NCBI GenBank assembly: GCA_963978545.1
Contig: OZ021727.1
Coordinates: 45,049,385 to 45,113,384, forward strand
Source: Linyphia triangularis
Lineage: Eukaryota > Arthropoda > Arachnida > Araneae > Linyphiidae
Length of the DNA: 64,000 nt
Reading direction: 5' to 3'
Shown here: in pieces, positions 1 through 11,975 of the stretch
Layout: every line of letters begins with the position of its first letter
Position numbering within the stretch: the first letter of the stretch is position 1
The notes under the pieces: generated by a model
Databases searched by the model: none
What the model saw: only the letters and a program-made list of their open reading frames with translations
What the model was told of the DNA's origin: nothing
Position numbers and translations under genes: made by a program

Positions 1-999
1 TGGTAAAGAAAGTGAAAATGGCTCAGCAAAGAAAACACGGGGAGCTTTGTTTGTTCATTAGGAAGGAAACGCGTTTTAAGGTGGTTGTAAGATTTGGTGA
101 TTGATGGATTCTGGAAGATGCAGTATTTGAGACTAATCTTTGAGTGATTTAAAATAGCAGGTTCATCCTAAAGCCATGGGAATATGCTTGTTTATAGGAT
201 TGATGTCCCATGCTATTTTGGAAAATCGAGATAGGCTTCCTCAAGGAATGTTTTTCTCTCTTGTCTCGTTCTTGTAGAAAGTTCAGAATAACTCCTGCTC
301 AAGTCTTATTTATATTCCCTTCCAAAATAATTAATCCATTCAACAGTACATAGTGAGTTTGGTAAGCATGCTCTGCATATAATACAAACGCACTGGTTGA
401 AACTAAATAAAAAAAATTGGGCTAAGAATATGTCAAAATTCTTTGTGATAGTTCAATCAATTCATGGGTTATGTTATTATTGTAATTTTATACTATAAAT
501 TAATAATGACACTATATGATGAATAATGTGAAAATAAACAGTGGGAAGAATGAGTAGATTGTGGTTAGAATTGTTGGAAGAAAGCAAAAGGTTCATTCAA
601 AGATAGCTTGAAGAACTTGTTTGTTCATTAGTATGGGAACTTAGTTCTGAAAATTTGTTGATTGATCGATGCTGGAAGCTGTGGAATGTTTAGTTAAGGC
701 CAATTTGTAATCCCTGTTAGTAGAGTTATTCCTTAAATATCGTGGGAATTTTCTTATCTTTTGAAGTAAGAGGTTGGTATTCCATTCGTTCCTGCTTAAA
801 TTGATTGGTTTCCGTGGAATATAATCCTCCATGATGGTGGAACGAACGCAAATATTAACGACAAAGATACTAATACCGATGATTCATGATCAAGATTGGT
901 ATTTTTGAATCTCTCTGTGTAACAATCAATTAATATTTCGGCACTTTCAGACAAATCCAAATACTGGCTTGGTGAATTAAATTTTAAAACCTGATGAAA

Positions 1000-3200
1000 C
1001 TACTCTCTAATTTTTTTTTCATTAATTTTACAAAATAAAATCGATATTAACAAATGCGAAATATTTTTCAAAATATATTTCTTGTTTTATATAATTTACT
1101 AAGTAAAATTGGGAAAGACAAATTTAAATATCCCACAATTTTTTGCACAGTTCATAATGAAAAATGCTTAATGTTGGGAAGTTAAATATTGATGTCCAAC
1201 GAGAAGTTTCAACTGAAACGAAGTAATAATAATAATAATAATAATAAATATTAAGAACTATAAACAAAATGCAGCCGAGCTTAACTAAACAAAAGTATGC
1301 TTTCTTGGCCACATACATAGTTAAATTGCATTTTCATATTTGATCTGATAAAATTGAATAATTCTCTAGCTAAACAAAGTCTACATTTACCACATACTGA
1401 TTAATTCTTGCTCCTTACAGCTAGAAAATTTATAAAAATTAGTGTATATGTGTATGCTTTAGAGCACACAAATATTAGTTAAAGGCAGAAAGATTTAATA
1501 GAGATAATAATAGATAAAGGTTAAAGATTTGTTTGGAATGAATTGTTTTACTTTTTGTTAACTTAAAGTTAGAAACACGTCATCATCATGAGATCTAAAC
1601 AACAGTTTATTGACAACAAAGTTCTGAGGAAAACTGTTATCAAAAATGTTTTGGATTCTTATTCTATCAGTTTTTAAATATACTCAGATCGCGAGAATAA
1701 TACGAGCACATAATTAAAAATAACTAATTAATTTTCATCTTAAGCTTTACATTGCAATGATATCATCATTAGACAAAATTCCTAAAATAATGGATACAGG
1801 ATGTAAGCAAATTTAGAAAAAAAAAAAAAATTTGATAATTTCGAAATATTCTATACATTCATTGAACATTTTATTAGCAACTGATACTGAAAGATTTAAT
1901 TCTTTTTCAGAGATTTTTAATCAGTTTTTGTACATTATTTTCCTTCAATGAATGTTTAGAGTATGATGACTTGATTTTAGAACCATATCAATGGATTTAC
2001 TTAAAAAATTATTGCAATTTTTTAAAATTTAATCTTGTTGTAAACTGTATTGTTGTACAAATTGCTAAAAAAGTGGTTATGTGTTAAATACGAAACAATT
2101 CTTATGAATTAGATAAATAATATCGACATTAACAATTACTTTTAAAGTAGAAAAGAAATATTTTACCCAATTGCCTACCTTAAATTTAGAAAGTATTACA
2201 AATCATGGAATTTAAAAATATCAAACTTCGACGGTTTTTTTTTTTTTTTGGAACAATTCATAACGAAAATGTTTTAACGCCATGAAGTCAAATTTTGATG
2301 TGTAGCGAGAAGTTACAATTTGCACTTAGAAAACTGATTAAATCATCGAAGGTTGCGAACAAATTTCAACCATTCTTAACAAAACAAAGTGTACTTTCCA
2401 TAGGTGAACACAGCTATACAGATTGTCAATTTGTATTTACAATGTTGTTAATGTGGATGTAATTAAAAAAGGAGCACAAAAACGCACTTGTTTAAATTAG
2501 CTTTTAATTTCCATAAAAATTAATTTGGCAGTAAGAGATTTTAATCAAATAAAATTTGAATAAGATTAACGAATTAAAAAAAAAAATAGTAAAAAAAATA
2601 ACAATCACCGATATTGCAGCATGACAAATTTCCATATTAAACACAGAATCGTCTAAACTACATGATGTAACATTTAACCAATATCGAACACGCCATAAAT
2701 ATGTCAGTTATTGATGATTTATTACCCAACGCATCTTGCTTTTTTTTTCGTTTTATACAAAGCGTCCAGCAAACACATGCAGCAAATATGAAAATTTTTG
2801 TTTGGTGCAGAGATGAACAAAACTGTATTATTCGTTAATGTAAAAAAAAATCCAGATATATTTGGAGAGAAAGGATGTCGCGACTATGATATCAAATCTA
2901 AGAACAATGCATTTTGTATTTTTAGAAAAAAAAAAAAAAAAGCGTTTCATTAAAATAATGAATTATTTCAATTTAATTAAAATGTTCAAGCATTACACAT
3001 TTTCCTTTTGTAATAGTGATTAAATTTGGGCATGTCATGAAATTGATAATTAATACATTTTATTATTTTCAATAATATCAGTCAATGACTGCATCACTCA
3101 TGTGAGACACAGTCTGTAATTTTTTTAAAATTGAAATTAAATAAATAAATAAATAAATAAATCTTTCATACTTTGACAAATTTAACTGTCTGAGGCGCAT
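1000..3200. repeat. Old degenerate direct duplication, unit about 1.1 kb
   Basis: Several short, diverged matches recur in the same order about 1.08-1.11 kb apart. ATCGATATTAACA near 1045 pairs with ATCGACATTAACA near 2120. The stretch around 1155-1210 (CATAATGAAAA, then GATGTCCAACGAGAAGTT) pairs with 2260-2315 (CATAACGAAAA, then GATGTGTAGCGAGAAGTT). AACTAAACAAAAGTATGCTTTC near 1284 pairs with AACAAAACAAAGTGTACTTTCC near 2379. The order and spacing suggest an ancient tandem duplication. Divergence is high and the limits are approximate. Confidence 0.45.
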
Positions 3201-6200
3201 CCCTCTAAATACGCCACTGATTCATAGTATTTCATATTATGTTCGTATTGGCAGGACGATCCTTAACCCTAAAAACGCATCAAAGTAGATTCTTGTGTTT
3301 AAGTAAATCAGCAGATAACAATGCGATAAACTGTAGAAAGAGAAAGATTAACAAATAAAAATGTTACTACAAAGGCAAATTTCCCTTTGAATTCAGCATT
3401 CACTCCTTTCTGGCTTTGGTGAAAGTAGCTTTGGATTCGCAATATAAAGTAAGCTATAAATTGCATTCATCCCAGTTAATTGCATTGGAGGTTTCATTGG
3501 GCAAGGTTACACGATGGCTTTACTGTTACCTACATCGTTACACCTGAGTTCTGAACTATTGAAAGTTAGTTTTAATTTCAAAGCAGATATGACTTCCGGC
3601 ATTTCTTTCTAAAGGAAACTGTCTCTAAGCAATGCTCATGGATGTTTACAATTGAGGTAGATCATGAAGGCGTCTTCACGGTAGCCATGATTGATTAGTA
3701 TCAAGAACCACAAGCAATTATATATTTTTATTTTTTTTTATTTTTATATTTTACAATTTAAAGTTTCAGTTATTGATCCGTCATCATGCATAGCAACCAC
3801 TGTAAAAAGTCGAAAATGAAGTTGAGTGGTAAATTAGTGTCGTTAAGTACCATCTTACTACGAAATGCATTCGACGTAGAAAATATCGACTGGCATGGTT
3901 AAATAATTGTTCACTAAACAAGTTTTCGAGAATGTTGCTTTAGTTATGATGAGTTGCAAAAGGGGAAAACTAGACCTTGAACTTACACTGCTAATGTAAC
4001 AGTATCTATACCTTTTCTCCATGCTTATACCATGCCATCTCCCTGCTTATATCATATACCTCTTTCTTTCACTTAGCTCTTCAATTACAAAGAGGAATGT
4101 ATATCTTTTCATTGCAAAGATTTTTGTACAATTCAATTAAAAAAAAAACTTCAATTCAAAATGCATTATCAGTAGCACATTTTAGTTTTACGTATTGAAA
4201 ATTAGTGAATTTTACTGAACTTTATATAACTTGACTCTTTCAATCGGTGACTAGTCAGTTTGCAAAGTAGTTTCATAAAAAGGCATAAATGTTAGAATAC
4301 AGTCATGCTTGCTTGACAGTATTTCTTATCTGTTTTCAATCAAACCCGTATGGATACCTACTCAATGTACCTATAAGGACCTTGCTGAGGGCGTTGTTAA
4401 AATAGAAGGAAATGAATGATTGAACCAAAATCAACACATAAATTGATTTGTTCGGCGAATACTGGTGTCGAATCTGTCACTTGACTGGAATTTCTAAGAT
4501 AATGAAAGTTCTCACGCCCTACTTTATTCTTCAACTGAAGATGCTTTTCTGAAAAAGAAAACATTTGGCAAAGGATATTTGCACATTCCTTTGAAACTAC
4601 GGACAGCTCTAGAATGAAATTTATGAAATTACTTGAGACCTCATACATCAAGTTTGAACGCATAGGAAGACATCCCAGATTAAATTCATCAATGCGTACA
4701 TACTAGGACTCCATTCTCTGCACTCACAAATCAATATACAATATGACAATGATTATTATAATTATGTATATGTGTCAAGATTAAAATGTCCAGGAATGTA
4801 ATTCTTTCACCAATCTTTGTTCCTCCATTGTCATACCAATAAATATGCATTTCAAAGGCAAATGGCATCGAACAAAAGATATTTTGAAAATTCAAGAAGT
4901 GGAACGACCTCTATTGTGAACATTGAGAGAGTGTAGTTCTCCGCTCATTTATCAAGTTTCGACAAATTGGTTGATCCCTATAGTTAGTCAGTTTCCTACG
5001 GCTGTGGACCCCCAAGCCTGTTGAAGAAAGGTATACAAATCCGGACACCTCAAGAAATGTCAATTGCTCAATACTCTGCAAGTACCCATACGGAGTTGAG
5101 AAAGGTCATCTTCGTTTTGTAAATAGGAGATGTTGGTTTAGGGATAGTGATCAATCGTGGCTCCTGTACTGCTCTTTCGTTGTAAAGACGAAAATATAAA
5201 CAGCCAGAGCCCAGTGCAGCTTTTGTAAGATGGAAAATCCAATGACTAACTAACCAAAGGTGACAGAAGTAAACCATTTAATTTTGAAATTAAATTTAGT
5301 ACTTCCGTTTCCATCGTCATTAGTATAGAAGCAGATAGAGATTAACTATGACACAACAATGAAGGTGGATTGTGGTGTTCTGGATATTTTTGTTATTGTG
5401 TGCTTCATAAACATAGCTGATGTGTTCTGAATGGAGATTTAAATTTTGTGTTTTTAAACGGAGACCCTAAAGCAGTTCGTGTTTAGAATGGGCAAATCCA
5501 GCTCTCTCGTTGCTTAGCTTTCGATACATTTGCATTGAAGTGCTTACTTTGAAATATGAAAATAGCTTATTTCAACCTAAGTCAGCATAACCAGATGTCG
5601 GATTTAAAATTCTTAGGAAGGCAATTTTTCGCAATGTTTTTTTGATATAGCTTATTTAATAATATTTTTATCTATTGAAATATCAAAGTACTTTAAAAAC
5701 CAAGACTTCCGACACTTCAAAATGTATTGAGAAAGGCTTTATGTCAAAATATTGGTGTGGGAAAACAATAGCTTGGCTTTAAGAAATACTGCGTCTAGCA
5801 ATGGTGAGCTGAGTGTGCAGTTGCATGGATATGTATGGTATGGTGCATTCCCTTTTATTTTCTTCCGAAGGTTTTGACCCTCATTTTCAGAAGAAAATAC
5901 TCTTCGCAGAAAATTATATAGATAAATATACTTAACATCTCTAATATTCTAAAAATTTTATAAGAAATTGGCACTTTTTTTTGCTTTCTAAGAACTTCCC
6001 TTCACAAGAATACAAAGCTCTAGCAATAATGAATAAACAGTTAAACATATTACTTTTCTAAAAATGGCTAGGACGGTTCTGTGCTTTATGAATATTGTTC
6101 TATTCAAACTTCTGAGATAGTTCCGTCGATAAACAAAATAAAAGTTAAAAAAGTTCTTTTAAAGTTCAAATGTTATCACAATCCTATAAAAAAAAGAAAG

Positions 6201-6289
6201 GCATATTTTTTAAACTCTTTCTTTACATGGGTTGAAATTGAGTGGTTCGTGTAAAGAATAGTTATCTGCTATATAATTTCCCCAGCAGC

Positions 6290-6420
6290 TCAAATGCGCT
6301 GGCCAATATCGCTCAACACTAGCCAATCCCGATTTGGACCCGATCGACAATCAATCCCGATTTGGTTATTGACTGGTCGTTGCGATGGATCTTGGCCAAT
6401 ATCGTCCAGTGCTGGGTAAA
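6290..6420. repeat. Dispersed repeat, copy 1 (GCTGGCCAATATC family)
   Basis: This stretch of about 130 bp contains CGCTGGCCAATATC, CCCGATTTGGAC, TTGGCCAATATCG and CCAGTGCTGG. A diverged copy in the same order lies at about 51045-51140. The motif set is partly self-complementary, which suggests a small fold-back element, but the ends were not resolved. Confidence 0.5.
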
Positions 6421-8459
6421 ATATACTGTAAGTTTTGAAATGTTGATACAGAGTATTAAAATTGAAATATATTTTTATAAGAAAGGACGAAAGGGGAAAA
6501 AATATGTTTTCTGGTGGTTTTGACATGTTTATTTTTTAAAAAAAAATCGCGTATTTTGAACGATGCTCGAATTTTGGCATGAATTGGGCAATTTTCTCAG
6601 AACCCCTGTTTCTGACATTGGCTGATACCACTGTGCTACTTAGGTTACTTAATACTTAATTTTAAGAAATTGTAAGTACAAGGAACAATGCATCTCATAT
6701 ACGCAAAAAGCAACGGCATACATATGAAGATTTAATTATTTAAATAGCAGTTCAACATATTTCAAGAGTATATTCTTTATTACATTTTATTAAACTTGCT
6801 CAAAAGGGTCTTTTGAATGAATACAGCATCTTTTCCAAAGTTGCATGGCTACAACAGCGTGCAATGTTGGAAAGAAGATTTGCAAAATTAAGAAAAAATA
6901 TAAATGGCATTTAGAGAAACAAAGCTGAAAAATGGACAATTTCAACCGCCTGTCATAAAATATGAAGAAATGTGTGATATAAATGTTTTAAAAGTGGGGA
7001 GACGCATGGGTATTTTCTAGAAAAGTGTGGGGGGGGGGGGGGGAGGATCACTTATGAAATAGCAATTACGGTCAACGTTTATACTAGGGGATAGTTGAGC
7101 TTCTATGCTTTTGTTTTTGTTTTTAAGTGATTAGTGTGTTAGGTAAGTTATTCAGTCGTCTTGTAATGGGCTCAGCAGGGAAGAAGCAATTTATAAAGTA
7201 ATCAATGAAATGCTTTCTTGTTTATTAGGGTTTTTGGATGCTTTTTGGGCTGGCTGTCTTTACAACGATTAGATTTGTTTTAATTCAAGGTTTCTCAATT
7301 GAGTTTTGTCAGATTTTTTAATTGAAAGTCAAATGCAAAGCAGTCAGTTTGATAACTTTTCACTCGTATAGTATCACCAGGAAAATTAAGCTTTTTTTCA
7401 TGACTAATTTTCAAGCGAAATAATAAATGCACTAAACATGTACAGACGAAACTCAATGTTTGGAACCCTCATGGTATTTATTCACTACTATACAACTATA
7501 ATAATTGGTTTCGAGTGGTCCCAGCCAAGTCAAGCCCATAGCCAGGATTTTTTTTTTTTTTGGAGAGGTGGTTTGTGTGGCCGAAATTGTGTGAAATCTT
7601 CTGCCAAGTTTCAGCCCGATTGGATGACAGTAATGAGGTTAAATAGGCCTCCACAGATTCCTCTCCCATCGACAACCGTACAAATTGGAAGTATAAAGGA
7701 TTTAAAAATAGAGTATTTTTTTCTTGAGGGTAGCGGTTGAGAAAGAAATATTTCCATCTATTTTAACATACTATTTTGTATAAATTTTAATTACTGTAAC
7801 ATAAAATTAATAAAAGTGCAGTATTTTTTTTTAAAATTGTGTGTAGTTGGATCACAAATAAACGACAAAAATGAATTTAGTTACCTTTTGATGTAATTAG
7901 AATTTGAACTTTAGTAAGAGTACAACACAGCTACGAGTTAGCTTCCTACAATGCTTCCTAGATGGCAGCACAAGATATCTTTCTTAAATTTATCGGCGGT
8001 CCGCTTCAAATTGATACCTCCTTGCTTATAACCAAGTTTAGTAAACACTTTTTAATTTCCAAATTTCCAAAACGTTGTAGAAACTCGTTTCAAATGCCTC
8101 CAATCAATTTCTTGGTTGGAAAATAACTTAAAAATAAGGTTCTCAATTCCTGTTAATATTCTTATGGGGAATAATTGGAATACAGACAAGAAAATAATAC
8201 GTGTACCTACATTTCAAGAGTATTCTAAAACGAATAAGCATTACAAATTCTAACAAAAAAATTTCAGCAAATCATATAAAAGGTATTATGATATCGGCAA
8301 ACAGTGATCATGTGCAGAGATAATTAAAAAAAAAAAAAAAATCCCGGAGATTTGTATGTGACCGAACGGGAGTGTATAATTCCTACAACTACGTTGCTGG
8401 ATCCAATGTCTATTTTAGAAGTAAATGAAAAATAGAAACAGCTAAGTTTTAAATTGTTC

Positions 8460-8890
8460 TTAATCTAAACCTCGGCGTCTAATCACGCTACATCATTGGA
8501 CCGTCTCAATTTGCAACTACTCCCCAGCACCGCCCTTGACAGCAAGAGCTGACATAAATCAAACGTGATTGGCAGCTTGTGACAGCCGAGTGATAGATGG
8601 CGATGTAAACCTTGACGGCTGGCGGCTTGCCAAGTCATTAGTCGACGCCCCTATTCCATTGGCCGCCCTTCAAATTAATGACCAACGCGTCACGACCCAA
8701 TCGCCGACCCGGCAACGTTTGTCGAAGCCTTCCCATTGGCGGATTTGACAGAAGGCATACTCTGTACCACCAACATTTCACCTTTACTGGTTTTCCAGAA
8801 ATGGCAAGAAATCGCGCATTTGGCTCAACATGCGCGGAAAAGATCGAATCGTCATCAACTATTACGTCATCATACATTGCAGTGTGAGAT
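8460..8890 (+). promoter_or_regulatory. Candidate upstream regulatory region of the noc-family gene
   Basis: This block is clearly richer in GC and sequence complexity than its surroundings. It holds five CCAAT/ATTGG pentamers (8495, 8568, 8658, 8697 and 8735) and three TGACAG motifs (8537, 8580 and 8746), the known core of TALE homeodomain factors such as Meis/Homothorax. It also holds AATTAATGACC near 8674. It lies 1.1-1.5 kb upstream of the noc start codon. Promoter or enhancer function is inferred from composition, motifs and position. Short overlapping open frames on both strands have no recognisable domain and are treated as chance. Confidence 0.45.
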
Positions 8891-9190
8891 TTCGAAAAGG
8901 GAATTTTAAAGGAATTGTTATTAAACCTTTGCAAAATTTCGCAGACCGTAGAAACAGAAAATTATAAAGTGTGTTGTAATGTTATAATGGCTAGTAATCT
9001 TAATTTCAATCATTGTTAAGATATTTTACTTTTAAACAATATTAAAATACTTAATGTACAAAGATATAGTAAAAGTGAAGCAACACAGGTATTACCAAAA
9101 GTATAGATTTTACATTTGTTTTATCAATGTAATTAAAAGTTAACTAATAGTTAACTAGAAACTTACTTTACTTCAACTACAAATTATCCT

Positions 9191-9335
9191 ACCTAATGGA
9201 TGTGGGGTTAGCGCTCTGGTCTCGTATATCAAAGGTGCCGGGTTCGAATCCTGGGTTAGGTATGCATGTTCGTTGTGGTTCGGAATCCACGTAAGCTGTA
9301 GGTCCCGGCCTAATTAGACGTCACAGTGCATAAAA
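9191..9335 (+). mobile_element. tRNA-derived SINE (type 1)
   Basis: The head resembles a degenerate tRNA. It opens with ACCTAATGGATGTGGGGTTA (A-box-like), has a B-box-like GGGTTCGAATCCTGG near 9239 and closes on CTGGGTTAGGTA, which can pair with the opening ACCTAA. A body containing GTTCGGAATCCACGTAAGCTG follows. A second copy, on the other strand and split by another SINE, lies at about 11590-11975. The 3' limit is approximate. The anticodon arm is too degenerate for this to be a tRNA gene. Confidence 0.7.
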
Positions 9336-9639
9336 ATAGGTCGTTGGGCGTAGAAATGTATCAACTACGAACTTACGATTTAAAATTCAACATTGGAAAA
9401 TAAAAAAAATTATTATTATTCTTTAATAATTTTATAGAACTGAAATCAAAGAAATTTCAATCTGACAACTGACATTTAAATTGCAATGCATGAAAAACAC
9501 ACACACTGAAAAAAAGTGAAAATACAAGTTACAACCGTGGCATATAATTATTTTCAATTCACGAATTTTTCTTCAATGTATGGAACAGAAAATAAATTAA
9601 CCTCAGCTCCAGCACAAAGAATGCCAATAATTCTTTTCA

Positions 9640-9990
9640 ACGAAAATTCAGCTTCCTGTGACTCGCAACCTCCTGGTTGACTCCGAAGGAAAATGTAAAC
9701 AAACCCATGAGAAGTCGGCGTCAAAAGTTGACTTGGCGAGTTTGAAACTCAGCGAAACAAAGCAACCCTGCAATCACCGTCGGGTTCACCAGGATAGAGC
9801 GGCGAACCAACTCATTCCCGCAGTCTCGAAGTTTTTGAAGAGTTGTTTCGAAAGTCTGGGGATCTTTTTGTCGTTATGTTACGGAGCACAGGATTTATTT
9901 GGGACTGATTGGTTCACGTGATTTTATTTATCAACAAGGTTATTGGCCGATTAAATTCCAGTGACAACGCTGGACAGTGCTTGGAGAACA
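9640..9990 (+). promoter_or_regulatory. Probable 5' UTR and proximal promoter of the noc-family gene
   Basis: This complex, moderately GC-rich stretch lies directly before the noc start codon. It has two inverted CCAAT boxes (ATTGG at 9908 and 9942) and a CACGTG E-box at 9915-9920. The 87-codon open frame across the block does not begin with ATG and matches nothing I know. The transcription start cannot be placed by eye. If the ATTGG boxes are proximal promoter elements, the 5' UTR is short. Confidence 0.5.
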
Positions 9991-10050
9991 ATGTTGACAT
10001 CCGGAAATCAGTACTTGAGGCCTGACTATTTGTCACCGCTGCCAACCACT
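9991..10050 (+). CDS. noc: noc/elbow-family zinc-finger co-repressor, coding exon 1
   Basis: This short first coding exon runs from ATG at 9991 for exactly 20 codons, ending PLPTT just before a consensus donor (GTAAGT at 10051). The peptide contains RPDYLSPLPTT, the conserved N-terminus of the NET family (Drosophila noc and elbow, vertebrate ZNF503/ZNF703). In the family this segment runs straight into the LDAKKSPLALLAQTCS block, which here is the start of exon 2 at 22192. Both exons are in phase 0, so the joined frame is open and predicts 485 residues. The exon is too short to stand out as an open frame and was found from the family N-terminus plus the splice site. The ATG is the only one in frame that gives this peptide. 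The NET family is established; whether this is the noc or the elbow paralogue is not. Confidence 0.9.
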
Positions 10051-11589
10051 GTAAGTAAATTAAATATCCTGTGTTTTATGTTTTGATATTATATTAAGAT
10101 AGGGTTAATTTGTGTGTTGTTTGGTTGTATTGATGTATTAGTATGACATTATTTTTTATGTGTTTTATTATTTATAATTTATGTTTTTTTAATTTTATAT
10201 ATATCGCATATCATTGTATTAAGAAGAGTATATAATAAGTATATAATTTTCGAGGGACTTTGTTTGGAGTGGGGGGGGGGGGATGGGGAGATTTTATATG
10301 GAATTTCCTTTTATATATATTATATTTAGTATTCTTTAAAGAATTTCTGCTTTGTTGTGAATGATTGTTTTGAGAATTCTTCTTCAGAATACTACAATAA
10401 GAATTCTACAATTTTATGCGATTTTTTTAATGGAAAAAAAAAATGAATATAATGTGCGATCTTATTAACGCCGCCGTCCAAACTCAATTTTTTAACAGCA
10501 CCATTCATGAAATAATGATTTTGTTAAAGTAAGAGTTATTTGTCTTAATGTTAAAGTAAACATAGATCGGTGAAGATATTTTACGGTACGGCGTTGCTCA
10601 AACTAGTTTGTGACAATTTAAAGTCAAACCATTTTTTCCCCCTTAAAATCCAATATCATCATTTACCTACGATTTGTGATATGTTTATATAGTTGTGTAG
10701 TATAATTTTTTACTATAGCATGTAGTAAATTCAGCAGTAAGGTTTTTTTACTTGATTACTTTTATTTATTGAAGTTGAAATTTCATTCAACATTATCTTA
10801 TTATTATTGACTTCGAAAGTGTTTCTCCCAATGTAACAAACTTTTCTTTAATAATATTAATAAATTAGTTTCAGCCAAGATCTCTTTTAAAGAAGAAATC
10901 CTTTTGAAACTAAATTTGATCCCTCTTTGAATTTCTATCCCAAAATTTCGATTACAATACTTGATTATTATATTACTTATATAATACTTGATAATTATTA
11001 TATTACTTGATTATTATATTACTTATATAATACTTGATAATTATACGAAAAAAATAATTAACTATGTTAATAAAAAATTTTAAAAAATTGTAGGCAAACA
11101 TATTTCTTGTACAGTGTTTTATTATTAGCTGTGGTGTTCCAAAACTTCGGTCCATGTTTTCCATCGCAGTCAAATACTAATCAAGTACTATATAGATTTA
11201 AACAGGCTTTATAATTGTTCGGTATTTAAACATTTTGAATACACATTTTAAGCAGATTTCGGGCGATAGTAGTATTACTTACCTACATCGGCTCCATCCA
11301 CTCAATAGTATTTGGTGGTAAGCCGGTTTAGAATGCCGTTTCAGCCGCCTGGTTACGGTGATGATTCGTTATCGTCCAGAATATTGTGGTTCCTTTTATT
11401 TGTTGACTATTACTATCTAGAACCACCGCTGTTTAAATTGACTTACACACAATGTATGAAATTGATTTACTTTCCATTCATGTTTGTTTTTATCATTTTA
11501 TTTTTTTTAATAAGAGTGGTTTTTAAGAACCCTATGTTTGGTTTATTTGTACACTCAACGTCCTATTTTTGTGCACAATAACTGTTAAT

Positions 11590-11975
11590 CAGGCCGGCAC
11601 TTACAGCTTAACTTGGATTCCGAACAACAAAGAGCCGACCAAACGGTATAGTGGTTAGCGTGCTAGCCTCTAGACCCCGAGGTTGCGGGTTCGAGTCCCG
11701 TGTTGGCATGGGTGTTTGTAAATGTATGTTGGCTTGTCTAATGACAAATGTTTCGGCGCATTATAGCCCTCGTGTTGCTGACGGCGCCAGATAATCTGAA
11801 AACAACCAACCAACCGAACAACAAAGAACATCCATGCCTAACCCAGGATTCAAACCCAGTACCTTTGACTTAACCAAGTCCAGAGAGTTAACTAACTGGC
11901 GCAGTATGGCTATCGTGTTACCCTTGCGCATTTAAAAGCAATCAATCAACCACAGCACTAACCCCACAGCCATCT
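11590..11975 (-). mobile_element. tRNA-derived SINE (type 1), split by a second SINE
   Basis: On the minus strand this resembles the SINE at 9191. GGGTTTGAATCCTGGGTTAGG (complement of about 11839-11859) is the B-box region, and TTCGGAATCC..TTAAGCTGTAAGTGCCGGCC (complement of about 11593-11622) is the body. The two halves are separated by a complete SINE of another type at 11634-11814. The tRNA-like 5' part is rearranged or duplicated: a second A-box-like GTGGGGTTAGTGCTGTGG occurs on the complement near 11950. The outer limits are approximate. Confidence 0.65.
11634..11814 (+). mobile_element. tRNA-derived SINE (type 2), copy 1, with 13-bp target duplication
   Basis: This is a complete copy of a 177-181 bp SINE. 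It has a tRNA-like head (GCCGACCAAACGG..GGTTAGCGTGCTAG..GGGTTCGAGTCCCG), a conserved body containing TTCGGCGCATTATAGCCC and GACGGCGCCAGATAATCTGA, and a tail of AACCAACC units. It is flanked by the exact 13-bp direct repeat CGAACAACAAAGA at 11621-11633 and 11815-11827, the expected mark of LINE-mediated insertion. The target was an older type 1 SINE. Other copies lie at 58041-58217 (+) and 62571-62750 (-). Confidence 0.9.

Larger units (their letters stand above)
1..8459. other. Gene-free AT-rich upstream region
   Basis: No coding region can be supported here. All open frames are short, lack recognisable domains and lie in AT-rich, homopolymer-rich DNA. The stretch holds an old degenerate direct duplication (about 1.0-3.2 kb), a dispersed repeat near 6.3 kb that recurs near 51 kb, a poly-G tract near 7.03 kb and a repeat fragment at about 7.53 kb that begins with the ATAGCCAGGATTT motif of the small hAT-like elements seen elsewhere in the window. 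The region lies upstream of the noc-family gene and could hold distal regulatory DNA, but nothing in it identifies any. Confidence 0.6.

Noticed and set aside
8638..8934. Overlapping frames on both strands near 8.7 kb
   Set aside because: They mirror each other in a GC-richer segment, have no recognisable domain and fit a regulatory region better.
9658..9921. 87-codon frame upstream of noc exon 1
   Set aside because: It does not start with ATG, has no known domain and lies in the probable 5' UTR/promoter.
11634..11710. SINE heads at 9191, 11634, 58041 and 62676-62750 as tRNA genes
   Set aside because: A and B boxes are present, but the anticodon stems do not pair properly and each is followed by a conserved SINE body and tail.
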